Source of the DNA: Streptomyces ficellus
GTDB taxonomy: Bacteria > Actinomycetota > Actinomycetes > Streptomycetales > Streptomycetaceae
Assembly: GCF_009739905.1 (NCBI RefSeq)
Contig: NZ_CP034279.1
Coordinates: forward strand, 6,572,001-6,636,000
DNA: 64,000 nucleotides
Direction: 5' to 3'
Shown here: positions 1 to 8,500 of the stretch, in pieces
Numbering within the stretch: position 1 is the stretch's first letter
Layout of the letters: every line of letters starts with the position of its first letter
Notes under the pieces: model-generated
Told to the model about the DNA's origin: nothing
Database searches by the model: none
Seen by the model: the letters and a program-made list of their open reading frames with translations, nothing else
Position numbers and translations under genes: made by a program

Positions 1-419
1 TCCCGCAGCGTGACGACGGCGGGCAGTTCGTCGAGTTCCACCTCGACGGCCGCCGCCCCGAGCCGGGCCGCCTCCAGCGTCTCGGCGAGCACCCAGGCGA
101 CCGCGTGACCGTGGAACATGACCACGCCGGGGAAGAGCGGTTCGTCGTGCTTCATCCCGGCGTCGTTGACACCCGGCACGTCGGCGGCGGTCAGCACCCG
201 GACCACCCCGGGCACGGCGAGCGCCGGCTCGGTGCGCAGCGCGGTGATCCTGCCGTGCGCCCGCATCACCTGGACCGGATAGGCGTGCAGGACGTCCTTG
301 GTGCGGTGGACCAGGTCGTCGGTGTAGAGGGCGGTCCCGGTGACGTGCTGGACGGCGCTCTCGTGCGGCAGGGGGAGCCCGACGACGGACTTCTCGGGGC
401 GCTCGGACAACTGGCTCAT
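1..419 (-). CDS. xdhB: Xanthine dehydrogenase molybdenum-binding (large) subunit, N-terminal part only
   Basis: Only the first ~139 residues lie in the window; the gene runs off the left edge. The protein begins MSQLSERPEKSVVGLPLPHE and continues with the fold that opens molybdopterin-binding subunits of the xanthine oxidase family (HVTGTALYTDDL, then VPGVVRVLTAADVPGVNDAG), the segment before the Mo-cofactor domains. With the small subunit it would oxidise hypoxanthine and xanthine to urate. The ATG overlaps the TGA of the preceding FAD/Fe-S gene (ATGA), so the two are probably translationally coupled and made in equal amounts. The Mo ligands and the catalytic Glu are outside the window and cannot be checked. 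Confidence 0.85.
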   Translation of the reverse strand, partial: MSQLSERPEKSVVGLPLPHESAVQHVTGTALYTDDLVHRTKDVLHAYPVQVMRAHGRITALRTEPALAVPGVVRVLTAADVPGVNDAGMKHDEPLFPGVVMFHGHAVAWVLAETLEAARLGAAAVEVELDELPAVVTLR

Positions 420-1966
420 GACGACACCGCCTCGGTGGTTCGGGCGTACAGCTTCAGCAGGCTCTGGCCGAGCATCGCGGAGCGGTACTCGGCGCTGGCC
501 CGGTGGTCGTTCATCGGTGTGCCCTGGGCCCGCAGCACCTCGGCCGCGGCCTCGACGGTCTCCGCCGTCCAGGCCCGGCCCTCCAGGGCGGTCTCGGTGG
601 CCATGGCCCGGATCGGCGTGGCGGCCACGCCGCCCAGCCCGATGCGCGCCTTGCGGACGATCCCGTCCTCGACGTCGAGCGCGAAGGCGACGGCCACGCT
701 GGAGATGTCGTCGAAACGCCGCTTGGCGATCTTGTGGAAGGCCGTGACCGGCGAGAGCGGAAGCGGGACGCGCACCGAGCGGATCAGCTCGCCGGGCCGG
801 CGCACGCTCTGCCGGTAGCCGGTGAAGTAGTCGGCGAGGGGGACCTCCCGCTCACCGTCGGCGTCGGCGAGCACCACCGACGCCTCCAGCGCCAGCAGGA
901 CCGGCGGACTGTCACCGATGGGGGAGCCGGTGCCCAGGTTGCCGCCGAGCGTCGCACCGTTGCGGATGAGCCGGGACGCGAACTGCGGGAACAACTCGGC
1001 CAGCAGCGGCACGGCGCCGTGGAGACGGCGCTCGATCTCGGTGAGCGTCATGGCCGCCCCGATCTCGATGTGGTCGGATCGGGTCCGCAGCTCCCGCAGT
1101 TCGGGCAGCCGGTCCACGGCGACCACGCAATGCGCCCGCCGGGAGCGGATGTTGACCTCCACGCCCCAGTCGGTGGAACCGGCGACCACCACCGCGTCGG
1201 GCCGCTCGCGCAGCAGCCGGAGCGTCTCCGCGAGGGTGTCCGTGCGTACGAACTCGCCGCCGTCCCCGGCGTACCGGGTGGCGACCGGCGCGGGCGGCGC
1301 CTGCTCGCGGCGCCGCGCCAGCGGGTCCTCGCCGGTGGGCGCCCCGACGGCGAACGCGGCGTCGCGGATCGGGCGGTAGCCGGTGCACCGGCACAGGTTC
1401 CCGCTCAGCGCGTGCAGGTCGAAGCCGTTGGGTCCGTGCTCGGGATCGGTGCCGGTGGTGCTGTTGGTACTGCTGCCGACGGTGCCGGTGGTGCCGTCGG
1501 CCGTGCTGACGGCGGTGTCGTCGCCGGTGGCAGCGGTGTCGCCGTCGGGGGTGGCGTGCGCGCAGCGGTCGGGCCGGTAGTACTCGGCGGCCATGCTACA
1601 GACGAACCCCGGTGTGCAGTACCCGCACTGGGAGCCGCCACGGACCGCCATCTCCCGCTGCACCGGGTGCAGTTCGGGCGCCGTGCCGGGTGCGCCGGCG
1701 GTGGCGAGCCCCTCGGAGGTGACGACCTCCTGGCCGTCGAGCGCCGCGACCGGGACCAGGCAGGCGTTGACCGCCACCCAGTCGGTCGGCTTGTTCACCC
1801 CCGGACGGGCCACCAGGACCGAACAGGCACCGCATTCACCCTCGGCGCAGCCCTCCTTGGTGCCGGTCAGGCCGCGCTCGCGCAGGAAGTCCAGCACGGT
1901 GGTGTGCGGAGCGGCCGGTGAGATCGGTGTGTCCTCGCCGTTGACCGTGATCCGCGCCCCTACCAT
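416..1966 (-). CDS. xdhA: Xanthine dehydrogenase small subunit (2x [2Fe-2S] + FAD)
   Basis: A 516-residue protein. The plant-type [2Fe-2S] domain has ligands C40, C45, C48 and C69. The second helical [2Fe-2S] domain has C114/C117 (CGYC) and C192/C194 (LCRC). A CO-dehydrogenase-type FAD domain follows from about residue 230 (VVVAGSTDWGVEVN). It passes electrons from the Mo site to NAD+. The ATG at 1966 is chosen because the family N-terminus (VTVNG-like) starts just after it and GAGGG lies upstream; the frame stays open further upstream but that sequence does not look coding. Oddity: residues ~131-182, between the two cysteine pairs of the second cluster, are a Thr/Gly/Asp-rich low-complexity insert, where most homologues have a short loop. 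Confidence 0.92.
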   Translation of the reverse strand: MVGARITVNGEDTPISPAAPHTTVLDFLRERGLTGTKEGCAEGECGACSVLVARPGVNKPTDWVAVNACLVPVAALDGQEVVTSEGLATAGAPGTAPELHPVQREMAVRGGSQCGYCTPGFVCSMAAEYYRPDRCAHATPDGDTAATGDDTAVSTADGTTGTVGSSTNSTTGTDPEHGPNGFDLHALSGNLCRCTGYRPIRDAAFAVGAPTGEDPLARRREQAPPAPVATRYAGDGGEFVRTDTLAETLRLLRERPDAVVVAGSTDWGVEVNIRSRRAHCVVAVDRLPELRELRTRSDHIEIGAAMTLTEIERRLHGAVPLLAELFPQFASRLIRNGATLGGNLGTGSPIGDSPPVLLALEASVVLADADGEREVPLADYFTGYRQSVRRPGELIRSVRVPLPLSPVTAFHKIAKRRFDDISSVAVAFALDVEDGIVRKARIGLGGVAATPIRAMATETALEGRAWTAETVEAAAEVLRAQGTPMNDHRASAEYRSAMLGQSLLKLYARTTEAVSS

Positions 1967-2478
1967 GACGGGCCCTCGTTCCGGTGGGCGACGGGTCGGT
2001 TCATCATGTTCGCCAATGTCAGGCAGCTTTCTGTGTGCGGACGCGCCACGTCGGAGCGGTCGACGCCAAACGGCGCGGGCGCGGAACGGCGTGGACACGA
2101 AACGGCGTGGGACGCGACAACGGCACGTGGCAGCGACGTACCGGAGACGGTGGTGGGAAACCCGAGACGTGCCACGAACGGGCACGCGTGAGAACGGCGT
2201 GTCAGCAGCCGTGTGCGATACGACCCGGCACCCAGACCGTGCGCTGAGCCTGGCGACCGAGGTCGGAGATGGCGTACATCCGCTGGTCGCCCCCTTTCGG
2301 TGCTCACGGGCCGGTCGTCATGGGTGAGGTCCTACGGCAACGTAATGGCCGCGGCCACCGGGGTCAAGACATGGACGGCGCCTCACGAATCCCTGTGCAT
2401 CAACCGGCACGACCTGGGTAGTCGGAACCGTGGCGGTCAGGAAGCGGCCCCTCCTACAGGCATACCCAGGAGTCCGCG
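1967..2478. other. 512-bp non-coding interval between the divergent xdhA and STAS genes
   Basis: No open frame here has convincing Streptomyces codon use. The interval must hold the leftward xdhAB promoter and the rightward STAS promoter. Its most distinct content is an array of AACGGCG-type direct repeats near xdhA, listed separately. The half next to the STAS gene shows no clear repeats or hairpins. Confidence 0.6.
2069..2203. repeat. 16-bp-spaced AACGGCG direct repeats upstream of xdhA
   Basis: Copies of AACGGCGYGKG begin at 2069, 2085 and 2101 (exact 16-bp steps). A looser AACGGCACGTGG begins at 2119. A second pair, AACGGGCACGCG at 2177 and AACGGCGTGTC at 2193, is again 16 bp apart. The array lies 100-230 bp upstream of the xdhA ATG. 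The spacing suits cooperative binding of a regulator to xdhAB, but no protein is identified. Confidence 0.5.
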
Positions 2479-2895
2479 TTGCTGTTTCCGTGCCACCGCC
2501 CCAGCGTCGATCAGCTTCTGATCGAGATCCACGATGTGATCGACCTGCCCGACGAAGAGCCCGCCGAGCGGGCTCTGGCGTCCCTGATCGCCGGCTCCGG
2601 CGTACGAACGGTCCTCGTCGACCTGCGTACGCCCCTGGTCACCGGCGGCATGGTCGCCATGCTGCTGCGCCTGCGGGCGGCCGCCCACGCCCGGGGCGCC
2701 ACGCTGGCCGTCGTCGCCCGCCGCCCGCTCGCCCGCAAGGTCTTCCGTATCTGCGGGGCGCACCGCACCCTGCGGGTGTCGGCCACCCTGTCAGGGGCAC
2801 GGGCCGTCACGCGCGGGTGCCACCACGACCCCGCCCTGCCCGCCCAGCGCGAGCGGGGCGCGGGCGAGGTCCGGTTCCACGGCACGCGCCGCTGA
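2479..2895 (+). CDS. STAS-domain protein (anti-sigma-factor antagonist-like)
   Basis: A 138-residue protein. Residues ~10-105 read as a STAS domain: a beta strand with an acidic end (VRTVLVDLRTPLVTGGMVAMLL), then helix-strand-helix (AHARGATLAVVARRPLARKVFRICGA). The usual D-S/T-[SG] phosphorylation motif is replaced by DLRTPLVTGG, so phosphorylation is doubtful. The start is TTG at 2479, chosen because AGGAG sits 6 nt upstream and no ATG or GTG fits the N-terminus. The C-terminal ~30 residues are charged and probably disordered. It stands just before the receptor kinase in the same direction, but ~115 bp separate them and a functional link is not shown. Confidence 0.7.
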   Translation: MLFPCHRPSVDQLLIEIHDVIDLPDEEPAERALASLIAGSGVRTVLVDLRTPLVTGGMVAMLLRLRAAAHARGATLAVVARRPLARKVFRICGAHRTLRVSATLSGARAVTRGCHHDPALPAQRERGAGEVRFHGTRR

Positions 2896-3009
2896 GTCCA
2901 CCGGGACGACAGCGCCCACCGGGACGGCAACGCCCGCGTGGCCGGCGCCCGTGGGGCCCGCGCCCACGTTCCGCGATCGTCATGCGTCCGGCCGAACAGG
3001 TCCTACAGT

Positions 3010-5457
3010 ATGGGCGTGAACGAGGAGATCCCCGAGCTCATCGCCGGACGCTACCTGCTGGTCGAGCAGATCGGCCAGGGCGGCATGGGCCGCGTCTGGC
3101 GGGGCGTCGACCAGCAGCTCTTCGGGCGCGAGGTCGCCATCAAGGAGATCGTCTTCCCCCCGGGCATGGACGAGGGCGACCGCGCCACGCTGCTCCGGCG
3201 ATTCACCGGCGAGGCCCGCGCGGCGGTCACCCTCAGCCATCCGGGGATCATCACCATCCATGACGTCGCGGAACACGACGGCGCCCCTCTCATCGTCATG
3301 GAGTTCATCCGCGGGCAGTCCCTCGCCGCCGCGATCCGCGAGCAGGGCCGGCTGTCCGTGCGGCGGGTGGCGGAGATCGGCTCCGCCATGCTCGACGCCC
3401 TCGCGGAGGCCCACGCCGCGCGGATCGTCCACCGTGACATCAAGCCGGACAACGTGCTGCTGGGCAAGGACCGCGTCGTCCTCACGGACTTCGGCATCGC
3501 CCACCTCGCCGACGCCACGACCAAGCTCAGCCACAGCGGGATCGTCATCGGCACGCCGCAGTACATGCCGCCGGAGCAGTTGGAGGGCAAGCGCCCGACA
3601 CCCGCCAACGACCTGTGGGCACTCGGCGCCACGCTCTACCACGCCGTCGAGGGGCGGCCGCCGTTCGACGCCGAGGGGCTGCACGCCCTCGCCATCGCCG
3701 TCTTCACCCGCCCCCACCGGCCGCCCGTCCAGGCCGGCCCGCTGACACCCGTACTGGACGCGCTTCTCGCCAAGGACCCGGCGCAGCGCGCGAGCGCCGC
3801 CGAGGCCGCCGAACTCCTCGGCGCGGTCCTGCGCGGCACCGGGCCGGGACCGGAACCAGTGCCGGTACCGGAACAAGGGGCCGATCCCGCGCCGGTGCCC
3901 CTGCCGGAGGCTCCGACGCAGCCGGCACCCACCCCGACGGAACCGGATCCGCGACCGCTGCCCGAGCGGTCGTCCGAGCAGTCCTCCCTGACCCCCACCA
4001 CCCCCGACGGCTCACGCCACCCGGTGGCGGACGGGCAGCCCGGCACACCACCCGCCACGACCGCCCCGGCGACCACACCCGTGCCCGAGTCCGTACCCGG
4101 GTCTGTGCCTCCGGCCGAGGAAGTGGTCTCGATCGGCGGGGCGGACCGCGATCGGCGGAGCGCGGGGACCGCCGGCCGGCGGCGTACCCTCACGCAGCGG
4201 TCCGGCGTCCTGGCCGTCGCCCTGGCGACCCTCGCCGCCGGCTCCGTGCTGACCTGGAAGCTGACCGGGGACGAGCCGGCCGGGGGCGGGGGGAAGGCGG
4301 GTGCCGGCGGTGCGGGGGGCAACGGCTCCGGGGCGTCCTCCACCACGGTCGTGATCGGTGTGGACGCGCCGCTCAGCGGTGACCTGTCGTTCCTCGGTGC
4401 CGGCATCAAGCACTCCGCCGACCTGGCCGTGAAGACCGCCAACCAGAAGCGTCATGTGCCCGGTGTGACGTTCGAGGTCAAGGCCCTGGACGACGAGGCG
4501 CTGCCGACGGCGGGGCAGCGGAACGCCGAGCGGTTCATCGCCGACGACAAGGTGCTCGGTGTCGTCGGACCACTCAACTCCGCCGTCGCCCATTCCATGC
4601 TGGAGCCGCTCGAACGGGCGAAACTGGTCAACGTCTCGCCCGCCAACACCAGCCCCGTCCTGACGCACGGCTTCGACTGGGCCAAGGGCACCAAGTCCCG
4701 CCAGTCCACGACCTACTTCCGTACCGTGGCCACCGACGTGGACCAGGGCCCGTTCGCCGCCCGGTACCTGTACCGGGACGCCGGGAAGCGGAAGGTCTTC
4801 GTCGTCGACGACAACACCTCCTACGGCACCGGGCTCACCGCCGGGTTCAGGAGCGGGTTCACCGCGCTCGGCGGGAGGGTCGTCGGCGCGGACCACGTGG
4901 CCCCCGAGGACGGCGAGTTCTCCGCCCTCGCCGCGAAGGTCCGGGCCTCGGGCGCCGACGCCGTGTACTTCGGCGGCTACTACACCACCGCGGCGCCGCT
5001 CTCCCGGCAGCTCAAGGAGGCCGGCGCGAACATCCCCCTGATGGGCGGCGACGGCATCTTCGACCCGCAGTACACCGAGACCAACGACCGCGCCGAGGGC
5101 GACCTGGCCACCGGCATCGGCGCGCCCGCCGAGGACCTCCCGGGCGGGCGGGACTTCCTCTCCCGGTACCGGGCGGCCGGCTATCCGGACGAGGCCGGCG
5201 CGTACGGTGCCTACGCCTACGACGCGACCTGGGCCGTCATCGAGGCGGTGAAGGCCGTCGCGGCGGCCCACGGCGGCTCCCTCCCCGCGAACGCCAGGGC
5301 ACGGACGGCCGAGGCGGTGGCGGGTGTGGCGTTCGACGGTGTCACCGGGCGCGTCGCCTTCGACGAGTACGGCGACACGGTCAACCGCCGGCTCACCGTG
5401 CACGCGGTGAAGGGCGGCGACTGGAAGAGCGTCAAGAGCGGCCCGCACACCCCCTGA
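3010..5457 (+). CDS. Transmembrane Ser/Thr protein kinase with extracellular solute-binding (Peripla_BP_6-type) sensor
   Basis: An 815-residue protein. A PknB-type kinase domain covers residues ~11-275: Gly-loop GQGGMGRVW, VAIKE lysine near 43, HRDIKPDN near 140, DFG near 160, and PPEQ in the activation segment. A Pro/Thr-rich linker (~280-395), one membrane helix (~398-418) and a Gly-rich spacer follow. Residues ~445-815 resemble the branched-chain amino-acid receptor family (VIGVDAPLSGDLSFLGAGIK, DDNTSYGTGL). The kinase would be cytoplasmic and the sensor outside, so ligand binding may set kinase activity. The ATG at 3010 has only a weak ribosome site; GTG at 3016 is possible. Such fusions are known in actinomycetes, but the ligand is unknown. 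Confidence 0.9.
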   Translation: MGVNEEIPELIAGRYLLVEQIGQGGMGRVWRGVDQQLFGREVAIKEIVFPPGMDEGDRATLLRRFTGEARAAVTLSHPGIITIHDVAEHDGAPLIVMEFIRGQSLAAAIREQGRLSVRRVAEIGSAMLDALAEAHAARIVHRDIKPDNVLLGKDRVVLTDFGIAHLADATTKLSHSGIVIGTPQYMPPEQLEGKRPTPANDLWALGATLYHAVEGRPPFDAEGLHALAIAVFTRPHRPPVQAGPLTPVLDALLAKDPAQRASAAEAAELLGAVLRGTGPGPEPVPVPEQGADPAPVPLPEAPTQPAPTPTEPDPRPLPERSSEQSSLTPTTPDGSRHPVADGQPGTPPATTAPATTPVPESVPGSVPPAEEVVSIGGADRDRRSAGTAGRRRTLTQRSGVLAVALATLAAGSVLTWKLTGDEPAGGGGKAGAGGAGGNGSGASSTTVVIGVDAPLSGDLSFLGAGIKHSADLAVKTANQKRHVPGVTFEVKALDDEALPTAGQRNAERFIADDKVLGVVGPLNSAVAHSMLEPLERAKLVNVSPANTSPVLTHGFDWAKGTKSRQSTTYFRTVATDVDQGPFAARYLYRDAGKRKVFVVDDNTSYGTGLTAGFRSGFTALGGRVVGADHVAPEDGEFSALAAKVRASGADAVYFGGYYTTAAPLSRQLKEAGANIPLMGGDGIFDPQYTETNDRAEGDLATGIGAPAEDLPGGRDFLSRYRAAGYPDEAGAYGAYAYDATWAVIEAVKAVAAAHGGSLPANARARTAEAVAGVAFDGVTGRVAFDEYGDTVNRRLTVHAVKGGDWKSVKSGPHTP

Positions 5458-5458
5458 C

Positions 5459-5507
5459 CCCCGGTACGGCACCGCCCGCGCCCCGGTACGGCACGACACC
5501 GCCCGCG
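5459..5507. repeat. Tandem duplication behind the kinase gene
   Basis: Two head-to-tail copies of CCCCGGTACGGCA...CACCGCCCGCG start at about 5459 and 5481; the second has a 5-nt insertion. The copies lie between two convergent genes and look like replication slippage. No stable hairpin with a U-tract is seen. Confidence 0.5.
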
Positions 5508-5527
5508 CCCGCCCCGGGCGCCCCGCC

Positions 5528-8500
5528 TCAGGCGACCGGCTGGGCGATGCCGCTGTGCAGGGTCCGCCGGGCGCCGCGCACCGCGTCGTTCAGGTGCGCG
5601 ACCAGCCGGGCCACCGCCGCGTAGAGCTGCCGTACCGGCTCCAGGCGCTCCAGCCGCGGTGCCAGGGCCGAGAGGGTGATGGCCAGCGCGACGCCCGCCC
5701 AGGCCAGGGGGCCGAGCGGGGTGCAGCCGAAGAAGTGGCTGACCCCGGGCGTCTGGACGAGCGCGGCGAGCACGGCGGCGGAGCCCAGGGCGGTGGTCCA
5801 CACCAGCGGGCTGTGGCGCCGGCCGGACAGGGTCTGCACCAGTTGAGCGCCGACCACGCCGCACAGGGCCATGGTGGTGGCCCGCCGGTGGGTGCCGGGC
5901 GTGAGGCGGCCGAACAGGTAGGCGGCGACGGCGCCCAGGCAGGTGGTGACGCCCCGGCGCCGGATGGCACGCAGCAGGGGCACACCGAGGACCTCGAGGT
6001 TCATCGGACCGTTCGCCGCCGGGTCCGCCGTCGAGGGGTCGTCGCTCGGTGTCACGGCCACCGCCATGGCGGGGAACATGTCCGTGAGCAGGTTCACCAG
6101 CAGCAGCTGACGCGTCGACAGCGGCGAGGAGCCCGCCAGCAGCGTCCCGAGGACGCTGAAGCCGACCTCGCCCGCGTTGCCGCCGATGAGGATGCTCACG
6201 GCGTCGGCGACGCTCCGCCACAGGGCCCTGCCCTCGGCGATCGCGTCGACCAGCACGGACAGGTCGCCGGTGGTCACCACCAGGTCGGCGGCGTTGCGGG
6301 CGGCCGCCGACCCGCGCGCCTCGATGCCGACGCCCACGTCGGCGGCCCGGATGGCCGCGGCGTCGTTGGCACCGTCACCCGCCATCGCCACCACCTTGCC
6401 GGCCTGTTGCAGCGCCTCCACCACGTGCAGCTTCTGCTCCGGGGCGACCCGGGCGACGATGCCCGCCCCGTGCAGGGCGCGGGCCCGGTCGCGGCGGCCC
6501 ATGGCGACCAGCTCGTCACCGGTGACCACCTCGGAGTCCTCCGGCCAGCCCAGTTGCAGCGCGATGGCGCGCGCCGTCTCGGGGTGGTCGCCGGTGAGCA
6601 TGACGGGCACGATGCCGGCGCGGCGCAGCTCCGCCAGGAGGGTGCGCGAGGTGTCGCGCGGGACGTCCGCCAGGGCGACGAACCCGCGGAACTCCAGGTC
6701 GCCCAGGGGCGCGTCGAGTGCGGCGTCCGCGCCGGCGGCCGGGCACGGCCGGGCCGCGACGGCGAGGACGCGCAGCCCCTGCCCGGCCAGCTCCTGTGCC
6801 GCCCCGCTCACGTGCCCGGGGAGGTCGCGGCAGGCGGGCAGGATCGTCTCCGGGGCGCCCTTGACCACGAGGAGCTCCTCGGCCTCCCCGTCGCGGCCCA
6901 CCGCCGCGGCGTATCCACGGCGGGCCTCGAAGGGCAGCTCGGCGACCGCCGACCAGGCCTCGTCGGGCGGGGCGGCGTCGAGCACCGCCTCGTCGGTCGC
7001 GTGGGCGATGCGCCGTCCCTCGCCCGTCTCCTCGCGCGGGCAGGCGCGCGCGGCCAGACGTACGACGGGTACGGCCGCCTCGGCGTCCGGTTCGTGGACG
7101 GTGCCGTCGGCGGCGGCCACCCGGACCAGCCGGAGCCGGTTCTCGGTGAGCGTGCCGGTCTTGTCGAAGCAGACGGTGTCGACCCGGCCGAGCGCCTCCA
7201 GCGTGCGCGGACTGCGCACCAGCACCCCGCGCCGGGACAGCCGGCGGGCGGCGGCCATCTGCGCGACGGTCGCGACGAGCGGCAGCCCCTCGGGCACGGC
7301 GGCCACGGCGACCGCGACGCCGCCGCTGACGGCGCGCCGGACGGGGCTGCCGCGCAGCAGGGAGAGTCCCGTGACCAGGGCGCCGCCGGTGAGGGTCACC
7401 GGGAGGGCCTTGCGGGTCAGTTCCTGGAGCCGCGCCTGCACCCCGGCCGGCGGCGGCGTGCGGGCCGCGAGCGTGACGGCGCGCCCCGCCTCGGTCTGGT
7501 CGCCGGTGTTCACGACGAGCGCGGTCGCCGTCCCGGCCACGACGGTGGTGCCCTCGAAGACCATGCACGAGCGCTGGGCGACCGGAGCGCCGGGTGTGGC
7601 GTCGACCGCCTTGGTGGCCGGCAACGACTCACCTGTCAGGGCCGACTCGTCGACCTCGAGCCCGTCGGCCTCCAGAAGCCGCGCGTCGGCGGGTACGACG
7701 TCACCCGTGGCCAGCCCGATCTCGTCACCGGGCCGCAGCCGGGCCGCGTCGACGGTGACCGTGCGCCGTCGCCCCTCCTGCCGGCGCGCCTTGGGCTGTT
7801 GCCGGGACGCCAGGCGGGCGAGGGCCTGCTCGGCGCGCATCCGCTGGAGGCCGCCCGCGACCGCGTTGAGGTCCATCGCCCCGACCACGAGCATCGCGTC
7901 GACGACCGAACCGAGCAGCGCGGAGGCCACCGCGCCGGTGGCCAGGACCGGCGTCAGCGGATCGTCGAGCTCCCGGCGTACGGCGTCGGCGGCCCGCCAC
8001 GTCCAGCGCGCCGGTGCCGCGGCCGGGGTGCCCAGGACCCGCGCCGCCTGCCGCCGGGAACGCTCCGTCAGCAGGGCGAACCCGCGGGGCTCGGCGTCCG
8101 AGCGGGTGCGGGCCAGCCGGCTCCGGGCCTCGTCGGGCTCCAGGGCGTGCCACGGGACGTGCAGCCGTGGCCGGGGCGGCGTGGCGGCGGCGATCCGGGC
8201 GGCTTCGAGGCATCCGGTGAGCAGCGCGACCGCGGCGGCGATGTTCACCGGGGCGTGCCGGGTGAGCGGCGGCCCGGCCGGCAGTTTCGGCGGCCGGCCG
8301 CCCCTGGCCACCATCAGCCCCGACAGGGCGGCCCCGGCGCGCGCCAGGGCCTGCGAGCGGCGGCCGACGCGGCGGGCCGCCGGGACGGCCGCCAACAGGC
8401 GCCACACGTCGGGCAGACCGCCGGGCGCGAGTGCGTCGGCGCCCCAGGCGACGGCCGCCCCCTCGTCGGAGAGGGCGATGGCCACGTCACCCGCGGTCAG

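Noticed and set aside
503..1921. Long plus-strand open frame antisense to xdhA
   Set aside because: It mirrors the GC-rich codon pattern of xdhA; the translation is Arg/Gly/His-rich with no domain.
2213..2521. 102-codon plus-strand frame upstream of the STAS gene
   Set aside because: Codon use is not Streptomyces-like, it has no ribosome site, and it overlaps the better-supported TTG-started STAS frame.
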